From contig NC_087391.1 in the NCBI RefSeq assembly GCF_963675165.1, positions 4,886,646-4,950,645 of the forward strand: 64,000 bases of DNA, in the 5' to 3' direction. This stretch comes from Halichondria panicea. Lineage: Eukaryota > Porifera > Demospongiae > Suberitida > Halichondriidae. Every line of letters begins with the position of its first letter. Positions within the stretch are counted from its first letter, which is position 1. A program made the position numbers and the translations under genes. This document shows positions 48,201 to 59,195 of this stretch, one piece after another. The notes under the pieces are model-generated. The model made no database searches, was not told where the DNA came from, and saw only the letters and a list, made by a program, of their open reading frames with translations.

Positions 48201-49508
48201 TCCAAGGAACAGCGGTCAGACGCTGCCTGGAGGGGGAGTGGGAGGAGTGGGTGTAAAGATGTGGTAGTTGAACAACAGTGAATAACCTGTATCCACTTCT
48301 TAGTTGTTAAGATGGTACTCCTCATACAATTTTACAATTGGATTACTTGCACAGGCTGTGTGGTTCATTATAGATAAATATGATGCATGCATGCTGACAT
48401 GACAACCTGTACCTTGAGCTCTGGACTGAAGTATTTCCAGTAAGCATCGGATGCATCCCCTAGGAAAGTGAACAGGTCGTTGTGAAGCCTCTCCGCTCTT
48501 GTGCGATATAAAACCACATCGGAGACAGCCAGCACCTTGAGCAGTAGTCTAGTACGACGGTGCTCGTTCTTAGAGACACCCAAGAGACCCTCAGAGTCGA
48601 TGAAGATGGCGTTGTGTTTGGGGGAGTAGGCTGCCCACACTCCAATGGTACAGGAGCTCTGGCCGGGGGAAGTGGGGAACACCTGCAGAGGAGGGGGAGA
48701 GGAATTTGATTTAATAAATGAGATGGGAGAAAATAATTATTTGGGGGGAGACACTTCACCTCTTCTGCATTTATTAGCTGTTAAGATCTACACATGGAAA
48801 CAGTACACTATGCTTTCAGCGTCGACAATGTAAATCCCCGAGAAATGTTGGTAAAGTAGGTATACAGTAGTGTCTTTAATTATTATGTGTTAAAACGCTC
48901 ATACGATAGATAGCCTTAGGGGTGTGTTTACATTTTCTCCATCGAAAAACGTATGATTGAGAGTGTGTGATTTCCCATCTCCAGTGTTCCCAAATATGGA
49001 GACCACCTTTGCCTTACAGTCACCAGGGCAACCAAGCCTCTGCACAAACTCCGCCTTGTCAGTCACCTGCAGTGAGCCATAGTCCATTAAAACACAGATT
49101 AATCAAAAAGCATAGTGAATTAAAATATAGATGGTCCATCTCGTATCCACTTGCGCTACTAATACCCTCTCCCTATAAATACATGTACAGTACGTACAAT
49201 TTCTTCTCGTTTACCATCAGTTTTTCCTCTTCATTCACGAGCAAGAAGCTGGATACGGACAAGAGTGGTTGTTTGACTTTCAACGATGCAGTCTCTTGAT
49301 TGGTTCTGCCTCTCTCTCCATGGAGACTAGTTCTAGTGTGTGCCCTGAGCTCTCTAGTGGAGTGGAGTAGACTCTCACACTTTGAGCATTGGTAGGTGGT
49401 GCAGTCTTGACAGTAGAACTCTGCTCCAGCCCCCATCTCGCAAGCCAGGCCCTCTTGACATACTCTGCCTAGGCTGGTCTCAAACAAAGATGCTTCAGGA
49501 GCAAGCAT
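45295..49508 (-). CDS. ZFYVE1: ZFYVE1 (DFCP1), double FYVE protein
   Basis: PI3P-binding protein with an N-terminal P-loop NTPase, marking ER omegasomes in autophagy and lipid droplets in animals. Exons: 49215-49508, 48932-49066, 48413-48682, 47958-48226, about 47638-47813, 47483-47582, 47313-47423, 47083-47176, 46694-46813, 46379-46547 and 45295-45855. Domains: Cys/His zinc finger (CEMGAGAEFYCQDCTTYQCS), P-loop VVSIFGNTGDGKSHTLNHTF, IDSEGLL switch-like strand, RLHNDLFTFLGDAS, zinc-binding SCGVRC and VIECPHCGVIYRSRQ regions, then two FYVE fingers in the last exon, each with RACG(G/E)GFC and a following basic patch. Relative to human ZFYVE1 the second N-terminal zinc-finger unit is missing (SLLHS...VKQPLL runs almost straight to SSFLLVNE), and an acidic insert (DSISCDDSDDSPPEF) follows the NTPase. 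Three tRNA genes lie in the last intron. Confidence 0.96.
45968..46041 (-). tRNA. tRNA-Thr (AGT), copy 1
   Basis: Minus strand: 7-bp acceptor stem GGCTCTG/CAGGGCC, D arm GCTT/AAGC, anticodon arm CCTGT-TTAGTAA-ACAGG (anticodon AGT), T arm with TTCAAAT loop, discriminator T. A TTTTT stop for RNA polymerase III follows at 45956-45960. The internal A and B boxes are good. Confidence 0.95.
46130..46203 (-). tRNA. tRNA-Thr (AGT), copy 2, possibly degraded
   Basis: Same anticodon arm and TTTTTT terminator. The T loop reads TTCATAT, so the nearly universal A58 is T, and there are extra G-U pairs in the acceptor and T stems. The B box is therefore weakened; it may be a poorly expressed or dying copy. 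Confidence 0.85.
46274..46347 (-). tRNA. tRNA-Thr (AGT), copy 3
   Basis: Same structure as copy 1 with a fully paired T stem (ACCGG/CCGGT) and TTTTT terminator. It lies ~30 nt from a ZFYVE1 exon in the same intron. The spacers between the three copies share sequence ('cattaatgaaaattcaagaa'), so the array arose by tandem duplication. Confidence 0.96.
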
Positions 49509-49760
49509 CTTTAAAAACTTTAGCGTTACTATTCTTTAACCACGCCCCCCCTAAATTGCTGAATTGGCAAATTTGCCATGTGTTGTTTGCGGCCACGCCC
49601 CCTTAATCAAATCCACATCAAAGAAACTGAAGCTTTTACCCATCAAGTTGTAACAACGTTACCTAAGGATCTAGGAAGCTTTAATTCTTACTGATCAAGG
49701 CCCTTCTGTGGAACTGTGGTCTGCAAGTTATAGTGGGGGGTAGGAGCTAGCGTAGGCAAC
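49509..49760. promoter_or_regulatory. ZFYVE1/RTF1 divergent promoter region
   Basis: 252 nt between opposite start codons; contains 'ccacgccccc' twice (49540-49550 and 49592-49602), a GC-box-like phrase facing both genes. Confidence 0.4.
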
Positions 49761-52700
49761 ATGTCTAAGACTAAGAAAAGGCCGATTATTCGGTCAGATA
49801 GTGAAGACTCGGATGGGAGTGAAAATGTGGACCAGGTAGCTGTAATAAGTCTATAAACTAGCTTAAAATCCCACTTTTCTTAAACTCTAATCATGCATAC
49901 ACACATCCACACACAACAATAATTGTCAAAAGCTATTCACCCCCGAACTTTTGGCTACAAAATGTTTGTCCCTGTTTTTATTTAAGAGGGTCCTAGCACA
50001 CAAATGGCCTCGTCCGCTTTTAGGCCTGACCCTTTTGCATTTCACCAAAAACACACAATATCCCATTGTTTGTATTCCACAGGAAGCACTTTCTCTGACC
50101 ACGACAGCTGTCAAACGGCCCAAACTGTCCTCCCCAGCTGCCCAGTCCAGCGGGTCCGACTCAAGCTCTGAGTCTGGGAGCGACAATGAGGTCAGGGTAC
50201 ATGCAGCAGTACGTATATTTACCACAAACTGACAGCAATTGACACATAACACATTCTACAATCTGATCTAACCTAAAAATGTATACATTCACCTTTTGGG
50301 GATCTAGAAAATGTTTTGCTAGTGAAACAAGCACGTACATGTATTCTATGTTAAGTAGTGTATTGCTGATTTTAAGTCTCTTTCTCAAGTGTGTCCACAT
50401 AGTTGTGACTGAATTGTTACCTTTATGTTGTGTTTGCAGTGGACTGTGGATGGTAAGAGTAAAGGCAAGAAAGGACGAGTGCCTCTGATCAATAGGGGGC
50501 GTGGCATTGGTCGTAAGATGATCATGGGTCACAAACCGTCAAGTGAGTCGAGCGATGATGAGGAGGATGGGGACAGTGAAGAGGAGATGGTGAGTCAGGG
50601 GAACCTGGTGAGGGCTGGGGGGGGGGCAGTGGAGAGGAGATGGTGAGTCAGGGGAACCTGGTGAGGGCTGGGGGGGGCAGTGGAGAGGAGATGGTGAGTC
50701 AGGGAAACCTGGTGAGGGGTGGGGTGGTGGGGGGGGGTTGGCAGTGGAGAGGAGATGGTGAGTCAGGGGAACCTGGTGAGGGCTGGGGAGGGGGGGGGGG
50801 CAGTGGAGAGGAGATGGTGAGTCAGGGGAACCTGGTAAGGGCTGGGGTGTTGAGATCACTAGCTCCTGGAACTGGTGCAATATGTACTACTTATTGGTTG
50901 ACGTACAATATTTGGCGTGTGGTGTTATTATCATTTGATTGTAGTCTGTTTTTTATCAGAATTATGCCTAATAATTATGGTCTCTAAGCGGTAGCCTTAC
51001 TAACATGCATTGTTAGCTAATGTGATATCAAAACTGCGTGTCCGTGCATACATGTACATGTAACTGTATCAGTGTGTACAATATTGTTGATGCTGATTTC
51101 CTGTGTATGTAAACAATGTACCTAAATAAATATATCTTTCTCGTACTCACAGCCAAAGCCGATGGTTGCTAGTGGCTTCTCCAGTAGTGGTCCTGGTCAG
51201 AGCTCGAGCTCGGACAGTGACAGTTCCTCAGCGGACTCCCTACAGTTTGACGATGGTCTCGACGATGAGTTGATTGGGGACGAGGATGATCGGAGTAAAC
51301 TGGACCAAATGACTGAGGCGGAGAGGGAGCAGGAGGTCTTCAAAAGGTAGAGTCTATCTTATTAGTGTTCTCTCAGTAGTGTAGCTCTCACTCTCAAACT
51401 AGAGCACAATGTTGCTCCATATACAGTAGTATATCTAACTATATAGAGTATCTGCCTCAAACTTTAATGTCTGGTATTGTATACTGGGAAAAATTAGCTA
51501 GGCTGCTATCTCTGTTGGGGACATTTTTACTCAGTTAATATCTCGTGCATAAAACATTCAGATTACACCTGCATCAAGTAGACATTTTTCTTTCTTAGGT
51601 TTGAGAAGCGGCAAGCTCTCAAAACTCGGTTTGAGATTGAGCAGAGGCTGCGTAAAGAAAAGAAGGCTGAAAAGAGGCGCTCCAAAGCGAAAGGGAAGCA
51701 GAGAAGACCCACTAGGGACACTCGAGTGAGGCAACAGGACAAGAGCAAGTCTAAAGCCATCGACGAGCTCAAAGCAAAGAGATCTGCAGGTAAGTACATG
51801 TTGCTTCCCATATTGAAAGCTATTACTTTTGTTGTTCTAGTGCTGTATTATGCATATATATATGTAAATAAACTGCCCCTTATCAAAACATTTCTCCCTA
51901 TTCGTTGGCATTTCCACTGTTAGACGAACTCTGACTGGTATCCATTTATTGAAACGGTGCTAGCATCACGAATTGCTTATAACTCTCTCCCAGACAAAAT
52001 GCGTAAGGCAGAGGCCGAGAAAGAAGAACAGTCATTCAAGCCTCTCAACGCTGCTGACATATTCTCCAGTGACGAGGAGTCCTCCAGTGGCACTGAGAGC
52101 TCCAGTTCCAACGCTGACTCAGAGGACGATGTAGGGGGAAAGTCCCTTTCTGCCCTTCGTCGAGATGGGAGCAAGAGCATCACCACTCTGGCGCAGCTCA
52201 ACAAGATCAAGCTGTCCAGATATCGACTTGAGAAGTGAGTACTTACTGCATCTTTGGGAACACTGTTATATGTTACATACATGATGTAGAGGTGCCCTTT
52301 GTTTAACAGGGGGGGGGGTGTAGTTGAACATCTTTCAACAGCCATATTAACGTTACTTTATTGATCCAATTTCAAAAGCTTAGAAAGATACCTTTCAATT
52401 GATGTGTTTAAATTCAAAATTTGGTTGGGGCCATAATTAAGCATTTTCATCCCTGTATATAATCCATGGTATTTGGCCGAAATTGGCAAATTCATTGATG
52501 ATACCATTTTAAAGGTATTTTTCTAAGCTAAGCTTTCAGAAAATTGTTGAAATTGGATCCACGGAACTCAAGTTAATGGCGACTGAAAGAATTCCAGAGC
52601 CATTATAGGTTGCATTCAAACTGTTCATTTGGTGGGCCTGGGTGCCTGACCTTTATTTTAAGGGCTGGCCGTTAAGGGGGATTCCCCTTCCCGATAGCAG

Positions 52701-54218
52701 CCTCATTGTACTTTGTATATTTTACGTATACAAACTGTTTGTGTTGTGTTGCAGGTGGGTCCACATGCCATTTTTTAAGGACACAGCCATTGGTTGCTAT
52801 GTGCGGATCGGCATTGGCGCTCACGATGGAAAAATGGTGTATCGGGTAAGTACCATATTATACTACACTATGGAATTTGGAATTTGGCTCATTTGCAAAG
52901 GTTATTTTTTCACTGTAAAACATACAATTTAACTTTTTATAGTTACATGTATACATCAAGCGTACAGTACATTCAAGCATACTATTTACAATGGTTAAAA
53001 TAAATATCATTGTCGAGTACAATAGTAATTTCGATGTGTAATCTTATACTGTTCAGTTTTTCTTGGAGTCAGACAGGCCACTAATATCGGTGGGAATGTA
53101 GTTGTAGGAGAGGGTAAGATAGTCTTCGAGCACACTAACTTGCTGTCCATAGCATTTCTCATAGCATTCGGTGGGTAGGATAGATCCAGTATTTGATTCC
53201 AAGCTTAGGGAACTCGAGTTTTGAGCAGTCAATAGCTTCTCCATGTTTACTAGTAGAGTGTTCAGGCTTGACGTGAAGTCCTTCAGCTCGATTGTGTAGA
53301 TTGCCTTAGGGGATGCTATAGGGTCTTCTTCATTAGGGCTTCTAGTAGTGGCCGAGCTTGGCTGCTCGCTGTTGGATGTGGACACGTCATCAAAGTAGTC
53401 TCTGTAGCTCAATAGAGAGGTGTAGTCGTTGATAAGGTTGGCCTGGAAGTCAGTGCTTGGGTGAGGATGCTCGTACGTGATGGGATCTCTCTCCTCTTGG
53501 AAGCAGGTCGGGGACGGAGGGACCTCATAGCCAGCTAGGATCACATTTTGGATATGGCCGAGCAGGATGCTTGCCGACTGCCAGGATTCAAGTGAGGCTC
53601 GGTTTGCATCCTCTGATAGTTTCTTTAGGCTTGGTGGAGGTGTGGTGGGTTGTTGAGTGGGAGTGTCCACAGTGGTGTCTGTGGTGGTGGGAAGAGGAGC
53701 TCCACAGGCCAGAGAGGCCATGGTGGTGAAAATGAGGAACAATACGTCTAGCTTCATTGTATTTTGTCTTGGCAGTTTCGTGAAGTTTTTTTGCTTGTTC
53801 TTCTTGTGTTTTTGATGAGTTCTACCCAAAATGTATGGAAGCGTTGCTTTAATAGCCCGCTAGCGGCTGAACTGTGTGGTTCCACTTGATGAGTGGTGCA
53901 GCATAGGCCTGCACTCTACTGCCCCCTTAACAGCCCCTCATTCTTTGTCTAACTCTAAAGGGAAAGCTTAACGCAGTCTCCTTCCACAACTCTGGCAAGC
54001 TTAATCTCATTCACGGGACTATGTTTACCATTTACCAGTCAAAATTTCCATTATTCATACCCAAGTAGGAATTCATTCACCAGTTGTCAGTGGTTAGGGG
54101 TGAACCCTCAGTTCCCCTTCTACGCTAGGGGGATTTTGAGTGTTCATAAGCACTAGATCATACCTGTACCAATCGGATCCTATTAGCGTGTGAAAATTCG
54201 TCTAGTTTTATTTCGCAT

Positions 54219-54254
<36 letters not shown>

Positions 54255-56691
54255 CATTATATGACATCACGTTGTTATGTGCTTGCTTGCAGGTATGCAG
54301 GATTGTGAATATTCAGGAAGGACCTAAAGTGTACTCTCTGGGTTCCACAAAGACGAACAAAACCCTTCGATTAAAGTGAGTACACAGAAGCCGTGCGTGT
54401 AATGTTCATGTGATTGTCATGTGACACCCATACAGACATGCTACTCAAGAGCGGCAGTTCAGAATGGAGTACGTTTCTAACAGTCAGTTCTCGGACACAG
54501 AGTTCACTAAGTGGCTACAAGAGGTGCACGCAACTTGTCTAGTTAAAAAACTTCAGTGCTAACTATAACTTGTAACTAACATTCATTTCAGTTGGAGTCC
54601 CAAGGCATGAAAGCTCCTTCTCTGGAAATGGTCAGCAAGAAAACAAAACAAATCGAAGCAGCCAAAAATTTCTCCATGAATGATAAAGATATTGAGACGG
54701 TAAAATGGCATGGCTGTGTCTTCTTTTTTTAATTTGAATTTTACACTTTGCTTTAAAATGTGTGATCCAGATTGTCAAAGAGAAGGAGAAATTCAGAAAG
54801 AATCCAAGGAACTATGCCATGACCAAGAACAGACTCATCAGAGAAAAGGTACCGGAAGTGTGTGTTGTTGATCATGTGATGCATGTATGCTTAGCTTACA
54901 TGTAAAATGGAATGTACACACCGTCTGATATCCCCCCTTCTTGTTTCCGTATTACTAGAATATTTTACTGGTGAAAAACCTTTGCAAATGAGCCAAATCA
55001 GCAGAAAATTTGACCTTTTGTGATCTAACTATTGCGTTCTGGCAAGGATCGTGTTATGTTTACTAGTGGTTTTACGATTTTATTGTTGCGAATTGGTCAA
55101 CCCTCGCAAAGTTCGTAAATATTTGATGCTTGCAAAACACGGTATCACTACCACCCCTCCACCCACTCATTCTCCTTTCTTCCAATCCCCCACTTTCTCC
55201 ATTTGTACTATTAATTACACTCCCCCCACTTTAGGAACTGGCTGAGGTAGAGGGTGACCAGGATCGAGTGGGTGTGCTCTCTACGAAGATTGAGGAGAAT
55301 GAGGAAAGGGCAGAAGAGTTGGACAAACAGCGAAACAAGGGACTCTCGGCCATCAGGTGAGGGTGGGTCGTAAGGTGTCACTATGGAGATGGCTGTATTG
55401 TTACCAACAGTACTGGTTAAGCTTACTGTAGTATGATCATGTTATCCGCTTCTTTGAGTCGTTCCAAGCAATCCGCATCTGTGACCTAGTATGTATTACA
55501 AGCAACTCACAATACAATGTAACACGTGCACTGCCTTTATTTCCCCTCAGTTACATCAACGAGCGTAACAGGCAGAGGAACGTCACCAGATCAGAACAGG
55601 CACTCAAGGTTCACACTTGTAGTGGATGAAAGTACATGTATCATGTCCCATTATAATGGCTATGTTTTTAGTATTCATATGTTTATTATTCACATTATAG
55701 GAAGAAATGGCTGCAGCTGATAAAGATGTCAATGACCCTTTCACTAGGAGAAAGTGTCAGCCTACACTAGTGACATTGGTGAGTTTGCTGCGCCCCAGTC
55801 TCTTACCACTCGCCTGTTATCAGTGTGTGTGTGTGGTGTGTTGCAGACCTTCAGGGAGGGAGGAGTGAGTGGAAATGCAGAGGAACAGTTACAACAGCTC
55901 TCTCAAGATAAGAATCAGGAGAAGGACCCAGCGAAGTCAACAGAGGTGAGTACATATGGAATGGTAACAGCTAGTGGATATAGATTACATTATTATTCAA
56001 ACAGTACGTACAGTACATAACCCACATACTGTACATACAAACTAAGCTTTCAACTCAATAGAGACGTACGTGAACTTACTTAAACTCCACAGAAAGAGAC
56101 AGCTTCAGATCTTGTTGGTACAGCTTCTAATGGACAGGTACGTAATGTGGAATATACTCAACTTTGTTAGTTTAAGTATGTTTCCTCTTCTCAGCCGTCC
56201 ACGAGTGCCGTCACTGTTCCTACGCCCACCAGTAACGTGGAGGATCTCTTCTCTGCACACGACTTCGACATACAGATTGACCTACCCACTGGACCAGAAG
56301 GTACTCACTCATGCATATCTGTTGCTAGTGTGTGCAATGTACACATGCATTGACCGACAACATTTGGAGGCCAAAGGCTATGGTAACATATTTCTTGCCA
56401 GATCCTAGGTACATATCTATTAACCGTAATTATTATGTAACTATAGACTGGCTTTTCATTGGCTGTTAGTACTTCCTAATCATTAGCTACGTAACTATTG
56501 ATTTATGTATGCAACTATATTAATTGTTTCCGTACGCATTTAATAATTACGTATGTCCCTCTCCCTCTGTAGTTCCTTCAACCATACGATCAGTCCCCAA
56601 GTCCGTCCCGACAGAAAAAGGTAGCCATGGCGACGGACCCAAACGTTCCCTTAACCTCTCAGACTATAAGAAACGGAGAGGACTCATATGA
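49761..56691 (+). CDS. RTF1: RTF1, Paf1-complex subunit
   Basis: Transcription elongation factor that promotes H2B ubiquitylation and binds Spt5. Start [20 protein letters not shown]; end [14 protein letters not shown], the same ending as vertebrate RTF1. About eighteen exons: 49761-49835, 50083-50190, 50440-50589, 51154-51347, 51599-51789, 51994-52234, 52755-52845, 54296-54376, 54436-54521, 54594-54698, 54770-54847, 55235-55356, 55551-55609, 55702-55779, 55848-55946, 56092-56138, 56196-56301 and 56573-56691 (limits approximate). Ser/Asp-rich N-terminus, histone-modification-domain region ([11 protein letters not shown]), Plus3 domain ([65 protein letters not shown]), coiled coil ([18 protein letters not shown] to [14 protein letters not shown]) and a C-terminal Paf1-binding tail. 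The intron after 52845 (~1.45 kb) hosts an antisense gene; the intron after 50589 begins with a splice-donor minisatellite. Confidence 0.96.
50572..50850 (+). repeat. RTF1: Minisatellite multiplying an RTF1 5' splice site
   Basis: Five copies of a 51-64-bp unit (gaggagatggtgagtcaggg, gaacctggtgagggctgg, poly-g). Each has GAGGAGATG followed by GTGAGT; donors start at 50590, 50643, 50694, 50758 and 50817. The first is taken as the real one. Confidence 0.9.
52246..52754. other. RTF1 intron, nothing coding seen
   Basis: Holds a poly-G run (52310-52318) and diverged, repeat-like sequence (cagccatattaacg to ggcctgggtgcctgacc) that may be an old element. No ORF of note. Confidence 0.5.
53053..53757 (-). 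CDS. Unrecognised secreted helical protein nested in RTF1 intron
   Basis: Intronless ORF antisense to RTF1. The in-frame ATG at 53829 would give 258 residues, but the ATG at 53757 directly starts a signal peptide ([20 protein letters not shown]), giving 234 residues; that start is preferred. After a Thr/Pro-rich segment ([19 protein letters not shown]) come four amphipathic, helix-like stretches: [60 protein letters not shown] and [20 protein letters not shown], separated by loops, with Cys in PTCFQEE and in ECYEKCYG. There is no membrane segment. The layout is reminiscent of long-chain four-helix cytokines, but no family motif is recognised, so function is unknown. A TATTAAAG-like element lies upstream near 53848-53856. 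A retrocopied origin is possible given the lack of introns. Confidence 0.8.
   Translation of the reverse strand: MKLDVLFLIFTTMASLACGAPLPTTTDTTVDTPTQQPTTPPPSLKKLSEDANRASLESWQSASILLGHIQNVILAGYEVPPSPTCFQEERDPITYEHPHPSTDFQANLINDYTSLLSYRDYFDDVSTSNSEQPSSATTRSPNEEDPIASPKAIYTIELKDFTSSLNTLLVNMEKLLTAQNSSSLSLESNTGSILPTECYEKCYGQQVSVLEDYLTLSYNYIPTDISGLSDSKKN
53860..54290. other. RTF1 intron upstream of nested gene
   Basis: Presumed regulatory flank of the antisense gene, then a (GT)n microsatellite at 54222-54251. No coding sequence seen. Confidence 0.6.
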
Positions 56692-57039
56692 TCCATCACA
56701 TGACTCTCTCAAAACTAATGTGTTTTGGTGTATTTGTCTCTCTTTTTGCATTATAGATTTTCAGCTTGTGCACTAACTGTTTATTATAATAATAATTATA
56801 ACAGCCGTTCAGATTAAATAACAACTATATAATTGTTGTTACCAGGCAACTGTCAATATTATATATAAATGGTGGGGTCATGACCAGCCAGCCATCTGCA
56901 TATTGAAAACCTTACAATGTACCAATAAAAAGGCATTGAGCATACACTTGACAAAATAAATAATAATTTTGCATAACAATTATACATAATACACCTGACA
57001 GTATAATTATAATTATATACAGTATATATAATAGTTGTT
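56692..57039. other. Convergent intergenic stretch
   Basis: 3' flanks of RTF1 and the next minus gene; TATTA/ATAATTAT-rich. RTF1 AATAA-type signals near 56815. No gene seen. Confidence 0.6.
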
Positions 57040-59104
57040 TTAGGTACTCTTGCTTGTGGAGTTCTTTCCAAGTTGAACGCTCAGTCTCTTCAAGTGCTGC
57101 TCTGCTTGAACACTTAACTTGTGTTTTGAACCCAGATAGGACTTGTACACTTTACACGTACAAATGAAAGGATGGAGTAAATACACTGACTATTACAGAA
57201 CATACTTTGATAAGTTGCCTGCACTATGGGGTAAGCATCCTCCAACACTTCAAGTTTCAGAGCTCTGGGAATCTATATAATTATGAGTGCACGGTACATA
57301 GTTATAGCGATACAGAATGATCGCATGTACCTCTATAAATGCTCTCTTTTTCTGCCTTGTTGCTGTTGCTTCTTCTTCCAAGTCCTTGTGAGAATAATCA
57401 CCAAAGATTAATGGGCAAATTAATGGACAGGATAACATAGATATTATACCTCTACTACTCCCTCCTTAGCTTTCTTTTTCCACTTTCTTGCCGTGACAAC
57501 CACATGGGCATCTAAGAGAGATTAGAAGGAATTGTCATAGCTGTAGCAGGTGTGGTTATAGCGACTTACACTTGGACATATTTTGTTCTGCATGTTCCTG
57601 AAAACAATATTAAAGTATAAAAATTAAGTTTTTTTGTGGAATATTGCTACCTTGCTAGACATAGATCCCGTATTCTTGCTAGACATAGATGCCGTATTCT
57701 TGCTAGACATAGATGCCGTATTCTTGCTAGCTCCTTGGTTGACGACGCGCTGAGGTAGCTCCAACATTGGTTGTATCAATTGTTGTTCTATTGCTGGGTA
57801 AGACTTGGCTCTTTTCCTAAACGCTGACTTGTCTGTCTGTGCCTTAACCTCCTCGGGTTCACTGATATTGATAGTTGGCACGGCATCAGTGCTCGAGGCA
57901 ACATTGGGAGCCTAATAAAAGGGTGAGAGTGGAATCACCAATAAATAAGATACTCTGTATCATAAATAAAACTCTTAGTCTACAGAATTTGGAGGCTCCA
58001 CAGATTTGTGCGTATAATTATACAATACATGGATGCTCACTTCGTTTGTGCCAGTGAAAACAATAACTGGAACAGAAGGTTGAGCAGCGATAACACTGCT
58101 GCTCTCGTCATCGTCACTTTCAATCACTACCTCACACTCTTGATTTTCCTAGAATGTATGGACAATAATCATTATATACCAAGATAGTAGAGAAGAGAGA
58201 AGAGTATCGAACTACCGATAGCTCTATACAAAAACTGTGCACATGACTAGCATGTGATGAAGTAATTATCGTAAAATTAATAGTACAATTAATAGTACCG
58301 TATATCTTCTAATTTATCGGACACTTCTAATTACCCCGGACACTCTTTTGGGCAACTGCTTGCTTGTTCTAATTATTCCGGACACTTCGCGTGTTCTATA
58401 AAAATCTGTTCCAATTATACCCGGACAATTTCCAAAATAATTATTTTTTTGCTGTCTGATAAATTAGAAGATATACGGTAATCTGCTATGTTAATCGTGA
58501 CGTTTTTAGGGGTGTGGTAATTCAGTATTACTTGCTCTCATTTATTTCCCTTGCACTTTACTTTACTCACTGTTAACAAATTCTGTGTGTTCCATAATGT
58601 AATGTAATGTAGTAATGCGCAAGAGTCATCAATTGCGAGTAGCTCATGCGTGCAATAGATAGTTACTTTATGGTGTAGAGCTATCGGTAGTTGACACTCT
58701 TTTTGATTATATACTGTAGATTTAAAAATCCGAAAGTGTACTTACAATAATCTCTGTCTGTGAGGTCGAGGCCAGCCATGAGTTGATAAACACTTTCCTT
58801 GAATCATCGGGAGGGCGATTGCTATGCATGGTAGAAAAAATGTGTGGTTACCAAATAAATAAATACAATTTAAATACCTTTGTCCATGCTTCACCAAAGT
58901 ACTAAGGTCCAATTTTGGTAGAGACTGCTCTGTGCTGCTGCTCTTGCTTGAACTTGGACTGCAGGAGATTTAAGTTGGTTTGACTGTTTGTTAAAAATTG
59001 AAGTGCAATCAACCATGACTACTAATTGCATTAGTGGTAGGAAGAAAAACACAGTAGTCAACCAACCTGAAATCCTCTGTATAACTAGAACTAGAAGAGC
59101 TCAT
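57040..59104 (-). CDS. Unrecognised nuclear-type protein
   Basis: Exons read right to left: about 59061-59104 (MSSSSSSYTEDF), 58880-58951 (SLPKLDLSTLVKHGQ), 58745-58815 (PPDDSRKVFINSWLASTSQT), 58043-58149 (ECEVVIESDDDESSS), 57652-57912 (INISEPEEVKAQTDKSAFRK), 57570-57597, 57451-57512 (VVVTARKWKKKAKEGVVE), 57333-57387 (LEEEATATRQKKRAFIE), 57212-57278 (ALKLEVLEDAYPIVQATYQ) and 57040-57150 (LSVQAEQHLKRLSVQLGKN), stop at 57040. Phases agree where checked; limits are approximate. The N-half is Ser-rich and acidic; the C-half is highly charged and helical, with Lys-rich patches suited to nuclear targeting or a coiled coil. I cannot name the family. The start lies 91 nt from that of PIGF on the other strand. 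Confidence 0.65.
57657..57730 (-). repeat. 24-bp coding minisatellite (NTASMSSK)
   Basis: Three in-frame copies encoding NT(A/G)SMSSK at the end of an exon of the unrecognised gene. Confidence 0.85.
58296..58480. mobile_element. MITE with 25-bp inverted repeats and TA duplication
   Basis: Element 58298-58478 (181 bp) flanked by TA on both sides. Terminal repeats begin ccgtatatcttctaatttat and match over about 25 nt with one mismatch. The interior has three or four 'ccggaca(c)' phrases and no coding capacity. The TA duplication and short size suggest a non-autonomous Tc1/mariner-type family. It lies in an intron of the unrecognised minus gene. Confidence 0.88.
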
Positions 59105-59195
59105 CTTATACTTTCATGCCACATGAATGAATCCACACCTGCAGAGAAGCAGCATAGAGATCTAGTGCGCATGTGCTAACATCTCAGTGACCAAG
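59105..59195. promoter_or_regulatory. Unknown gene/PIGF divergent promoter
   Basis: Only 91 nt between opposite start codons, which also leaves no room for more upstream PIGF exons unless they overlap the neighbour. Confidence 0.5.

Noticed and set aside
53758-53829. Upstream ATG as start of the nested secreted protein
   Set aside because: It would bury the signal peptide behind 24 basic residues; the second ATG places it at the N-terminus.
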